A program made the position numbers and the translations under genes. From an uncultured Eubacteriales bacterium (GTDB lineage: Bacteria > Bacillota > Clostridia > Oscillospirales > Acutalibacteraceae): DNA of 6,315 nucleotides. The notes beneath the pieces are model-generated. The model did not search any database. It had not been told where the DNA came from and saw only the letters and a list, made by a program, of their open reading frames with translations. Location: NCBI GenBank assembly GCA_900322105.1, contig ONYV01000073.1, forward strand, positions 1 through 6,315, in the 5' to 3' direction. Shown here piece by piece: positions 5,168 to 6,315 of this stretch. Within the stretch, counting starts at the first letter, position 1. Each line of letters opens with the position of its first letter.

Positions 5168-6315
5168 ATGAAAATCAAAAAGCATTTGAAGAAAGCAGCT
5201 TGTACGGCAGCAGCCGCAGCCTTGCTGACTTCTTCGGTTTCAATGAATGTATCGGCGAGGGAATATGAAAATCAGCCTGACGGCTGCACCATAACCAAAA
5301 TTTCCAATTCCGCTGCCGCTGAGGGAGAAATTGACGGTCTTTTGAAAGGCGGAGTCCGCAATACAAGCTATAACTATCAAATGGCAGAGAGAGGCGATAA
5401 TATATATATCGCTGCTTGCAGGAACGTTCTGGAAGGGCTTGTTGAATCGTCTTTGTATGTACTGAGTGCAGACGAAGTAAAAGCTATCACTAATCTGCTG
5501 ACAGACGGTGATGTTCCGACAGACAGTGACGCAGACGGTTCATATATCATTAAATACAATAAGAAAACAGGTGAATTTACAAAGCTGTACACCCTGCCTT
5601 CGAGAGTAAGAACTACTATGGCTGTGACTTACGGAGAAAATGTCTATTTCTCGACTTCTTCAATAGGCGGTTTTGAGGAGAATTGTATTTACAGATGTGA
5701 TAAAAATGATAAGATAGAAGAAATATCTTCCACTTTCAGTGCGTTCAGCGGAGCTTCAAACTGTGTGTATGATGGAAAGCTGTTTATTGCGGGACTTGAC
5801 GATTTAGATGTTGACGGGGAAAATATTGTTACACCGATAGCTGTTTTCGGCATGGACAAAGATGATGACACAAAGTTTGGTAAGGTTGCAGACGGCAGCG
5901 ATTTCGGTGATTATGCATCTTACGATTCATTAACGGGTGATTTGTGTCTGGCACCCTCTACGGCACTTGCAAGTTATAACGGATATATATATATAACATT
6001 GCCCTCAGTTGACGGCTTCAATATATTTAGAGGCCATTCAGCCGCTGCCGGCGAAACGGCAAATAAATATGGTTGGTATTGGGAGAGAGTGACAGGTGTT
6101 GAAGATAAAGCATTGTACAATTCAATGTATGCGTCAATGTTTGTATTCAAGAATGAATTGTATGTTTATGATAGCGACCATGTAGCAAAGGGTATTTTCG
6201 ATTCTTGCAATGGTGCAGTAGAGGAGCTTTTTGGCAGAGATGATATATCCTCAAGCAGCTATCTGGAAGTTTTGTATAATAATCTGAGCAATCCGCAGCA
6301 CCTCTGGAAGTTGAA
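5168..6315 (+). CDS. Secreted protein with beta-propeller-like repeats, 3' end outside the window
   Basis: The frame is open from ATG 5168 to the window end, giving 382 codons plus two bases; no stop is reached. GGGAGG (5153-5158) lies 9 nt before the ATG. Residues 1-30 form a signal peptide (MKIKKHLKK, an Ala-rich core, cleavage after VSA). I do not recognise the family. Short strands of the form GDNIYIA (76-82), GENVYFST (156-163), DGKLFIAG (202-209), NGYIYITLP (271-279) and KNELYVYD (328-335), spaced 46-80 residues apart, look like the repeating strand of propeller blades. Two DxDxDG loops (119-124 and 212-217) resemble calcium-binding loops. The gene seems richer in A/T-ending codons than aspS and hisS. 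It is divergent from tRNA-Leu and has its own strong promoter. Any dockerin, anchor or catalytic domain would lie beyond the window. The coding call is firm and the fold is inferred. Confidence 0.9.
   Translation, partial: MKIKKHLKKAACTAAAAALLTSSVSMNVSAREYENQPDGCTITKISNSAAAEGEIDGLLKGGVRNTSYNYQMAERGDNIYIAACRNVLEGLVESSLYVLSADEVKAITNLLTDGDVPTDSDADGSYIIKYNKKTGEFTKLYTLPSRVRTTMAVTYGENVYFSTSSIGGFEENCIYRCDKNDKIEEISSTFSAFSGASNCVYDGKLFIAGLDDLDVDGENIVTPIAVFGMDKDDDTKFGKVADGSDFGDYASYDSLTGDLCLAPSTALASYNGYIYITLPSVDGFNIFRGHSAAAGETANKYGWYWERVTGVEDKALYNSMYASMFVFKNELYVYDSDHVAKGIFDSCNGAVEELFGRDDISSSSYLEVLYNNLSNPQHLWKL

Overview
The window looks like chromosomal DNA of a moderately AT-rich Gram-positive Clostridia-class bacterium, probably near Ruminococcus/Oscillospiraceae. 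The reasons are the hisS-aspS pair in the order known from many Firmicutes, strong AGGAGG-type ribosome binding sites, sigma-A-type promoters, and a secreted protein with a Glu/Ser/Pro/Ala stalk and a C-terminal PTGD-hydrophobic-Lys tail of the kind seen on Ruminococcus surface proteins. The genus is an inference; no rRNA or other taxonomic marker is present.

Left part (1-3350, minus strand): a two-gene aminoacyl-tRNA synthetase unit. hisS is read first from its own promoter (about 3320-3348), then aspS after a 95-bp gap, and the unit ends in a 14-bp hairpin terminator at about 34-78. Both enzymes are full length with intact class II motifs. The predicted leader is far too short for a T-box riboswitch.

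Middle (3360-4462, minus strand): a 273-residue secreted protein has its own promoter, operator-like inverted repeats and a strong terminator. It carries a signal peptide, a beta-sandwich segment resembling starch-binding modules (GSFNGW and DGDGIW motifs, Trp-rich), a stalk of tandem 8-residue repeats, and a C-terminal membrane or cell-wall anchor. The stalk is encoded by 24-bp repeats that alternate strictly between two synonymous forms, so the true DNA period is 48 bp. Upstream lies about 440 bp with no convincing gene.

Right part (4867-6315): a minus-strand tRNA-Leu(UAA) gene with its own promoter and terminator stands divergent to a plus-strand gene with a perfect consensus promoter. That gene encodes a second secreted protein, cut off by the window end after 382 codons. 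I do not recognise its family, but its spaced repeats ending in a hydrophobic-Tyr strand suggest a beta-propeller-like fold.

Overall the window joins housekeeping translation genes (two synthetases, one tRNA) to two extracellular proteins, one of them probably glycan-binding. No mobile element, CRISPR array, phage gene or defence system is visible. The most novel-looking items are the two secreted proteins and their promoter-proximal repeats.
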